DNA of 33,363 nucleotides. Origin: an uncultured Geobacteraceae bacterium. Its GTDB lineage: Bacteria; Desulfobacterota; Desulfuromonadia; Geobacterales; Pseudopelobacteraceae. A program made the position numbers and the translations under genes. Below, one piece after another: positions 32,504 to 33,363 of the stretch. The stretch is from NCBI GenBank assembly GCA_903875605.1, contig CAIQWT010000022.1, positions 1 through 33,363 of the forward strand, read 5' to 3'. The notes under the pieces are model-generated. The model saw only the letters and a program-made list of their open reading frames with translations. It ran no database searches and was not told the origin of the DNA. Position 1 is the first letter of the stretch; every line of letters starts with the position of its first letter.

Positions 32504-33363
32504 ATGCGAAAAATCACCCTCGCCTTATTGTTGATAGCAGCGCTGTCCGGTTGCAATAAGTCACCGTCGCATGACGCCGGGCAACGAAGCACGGCTCCGC
32601 TTCAGAAAATTACCTTTGCTTATACGACCCAGCCGCAAGGCACCCTCGTCCATGTTGCGGTGGCAAAAGGATATTTCATTGAGGAGGGGCTTGATGTTCA
32701 ATCGTCCCTGCACACCTTTGGCAAAGCGGCACTGCAAACTCTCCTCGACCACAAGGCCGACTTTGCGGCCGTCGCAGAAACGCCCTTTATGTTCAATGTG
32801 CTCAAGGGGGAGAAAATCTGCGTAATTGCCAATATTGAAGCGAGCAACATGAACAACGCCATTGTTGCCAGGAAGGATGCCGGCATCTCGTCCCCCGGTG
32901 ATTTAAAAGGAAAGCGGATCGGCTTCACGCCGGGAACCACATCCGACTTCTTTCTGGATTCGCTGCTGACCGCAATCGGTCTGACCAGGCAGGCGGTTAA
33001 GCCGGTCGCCTTGAAACCGGAGGAGATGCAGGACGCCATCGTCGAAAAGAAAGTTGACGCGGTCTGTACCTGGAACTTCCCGCTGACTCAGATCAAGCGG
33101 CAACTCGGGGCCGATGGAGTCCTGTTTTACGACCGTGAAATCTATACCGAAACATACAACATTGTCAGCCAACAGGATTTTGTTAAGAAAAACCCGGAAA
33201 CGGTCAAACGCCTGCTCCGGGCCCTGATCAAAGCGGAAAACTTTGTCGCGGACCATCCTGACGAAGCCCAGTCGATCGTAAGCGTGGCGACTAAAACAGA
33301 CCTGGACATTGTCCGGGAGGTCTGGAACACGTTCGCATACCGGGTCGTGCTTGACAGGAGAAT
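32504..33363 (+). CDS. NMT1/SsuA-like binding lipoprotein, 3' end missing
   Basis: The frame is open to the window edge (about 286 codons seen). The leader ends in lipobox LSGC (Cys17). The type 2 binding fold is clear: ITFAYTTQPQGTLVHVAVAKGYFIEEGLDV, DFAAVAETPFMFNVL, SSPGDLKGKRIGFTPGTTSDFFLDSLL, DAIVEKKVDAVCTWNFPLTQIKRQL and VKKNPETVKRLLRALIKAENFV. Such proteins bind nitrate, sulfonates, taurine or pyrimidine-like compounds for ABC uptake; some are the N-terminal sensor of larger histidine kinases or GGDEF proteins, and an extension of that kind past the edge is possible here. ATG 32504 follows AAGGACC by six bases. It is second in the operon behind the pseudo-receiver. GC content is high, like its two neighbours. 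Confidence 0.88.
   Translation, partial: MRKITLALLLIAALSGCNKSPSHDAGQRSTAPLQKITFAYTTQPQGTLVHVAVAKGYFIEEGLDVQSSLHTFGKAALQTLLDHKADFAAVAETPFMFNVLKGEKICVIANIEASNMNNAIVARKDAGISSPGDLKGKRIGFTPGTTSDFFLDSLLTAIGLTRQAVKPVALKPEEMQDAIVEKKVDAVCTWNFPLTQIKRQLGADGVLFYDREIYTETYNIVSQQDFVKKNPETVKRLLRALIKAENFVADHPDEAQSIVSVATKTDLDIVREVWNTFAYRVVLDRR

Noticed and set aside
1-33363. CRISPR array, insertion sequence or transposase, rRNA
   Set aside because: No regularly spaced repeats, no transposase-like frames and no rRNA-like sequence were seen on either strand.

Overview
The window reads as chromosome of a Geobacter-like member of the Desulfuromonadia. This is an inference from content: a chemoreceptor whose sensor region carries a c-type haem CXXCH motif, sigma-54 promoters with an enhancer-binding regulator, GGDEF signalling, and housekeeping operons (aroE-aroK; trmJ ... 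xseA-xseB-ispA-dxs) of the kind found in that group. No 16S rRNA or other species-level marker is present.

Layout. 1-1700: end of a PAS-GGDEF protein cut by the window edge, an IHF-alpha gene behind a perfect palindrome, a 29-codon membrane ORF overlapping its stop, and an AlkA-type DNA glycosylase. 1689-4450: an AT-rich accessory stretch. It starts with a lone 3' half of tRNA-Val(CAC) plus terminator, which looks like an integration scar, and continues with a cysteine-laddered beta-helix protein, a small GIY-YIG-like protein and a frameshifted nuclease-like gene. 4548-5929: aroE-aroK, ending in a terminator shared with the convergent pair 9021-6078 (TPR protein, then AMIN-domain secreted protein). 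9362-10318: a Geobacter-type conserved protein. 10426-19359: a long co-directional block of dedA, trmJ, SemiSWEET, lemA, TPM protein, xseA, xseB, ispA, dxs and a TPR/zinc-peptidase protein, joined by overlapping stop/start codons or short gaps, with an internal promoter at the end of xseA. 19792-19868: tRNA-Pro(TGG), preceded by a segment of about 380 bp bounded by an imperfect direct repeat.

20000-23100 holds small secreted or membrane proteins: a 149-aa secreted protein, a 75-aa membrane protein behind a good sigma-54 promoter, a DUF4124-like protein paired with a PhnD-type binding protein, and a 103-aa periplasmic protein whose promoter adjoins a Fur-like box. 23349-24578 is an MFS transporter. 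24648-27530 is a tandem pair of chemoreceptors, one with a haem-binding periplasmic domain and one with almost no periplasmic domain. Then come slyX, a DUF1499 lipoprotein, a free-standing three-helix membrane sensor-like protein, and about 800 bp with no convincing gene.

29960-33363 is visibly more GC-rich and looks like one signalling unit. It has a PAS-PAS-AAA+-Fis sigma-54 activator, then two matching TGTAG-N4-CTACA dyads 44 bp apart, then a -24/-12 promoter driving a receiver-domain protein whose phospho-acceptor Asp is replaced by Asn, then a lipoprotein of the NMT1/SsuA substrate-binding family that runs off the right edge. This unit is the best candidate in the window for an undescribed regulatory system.
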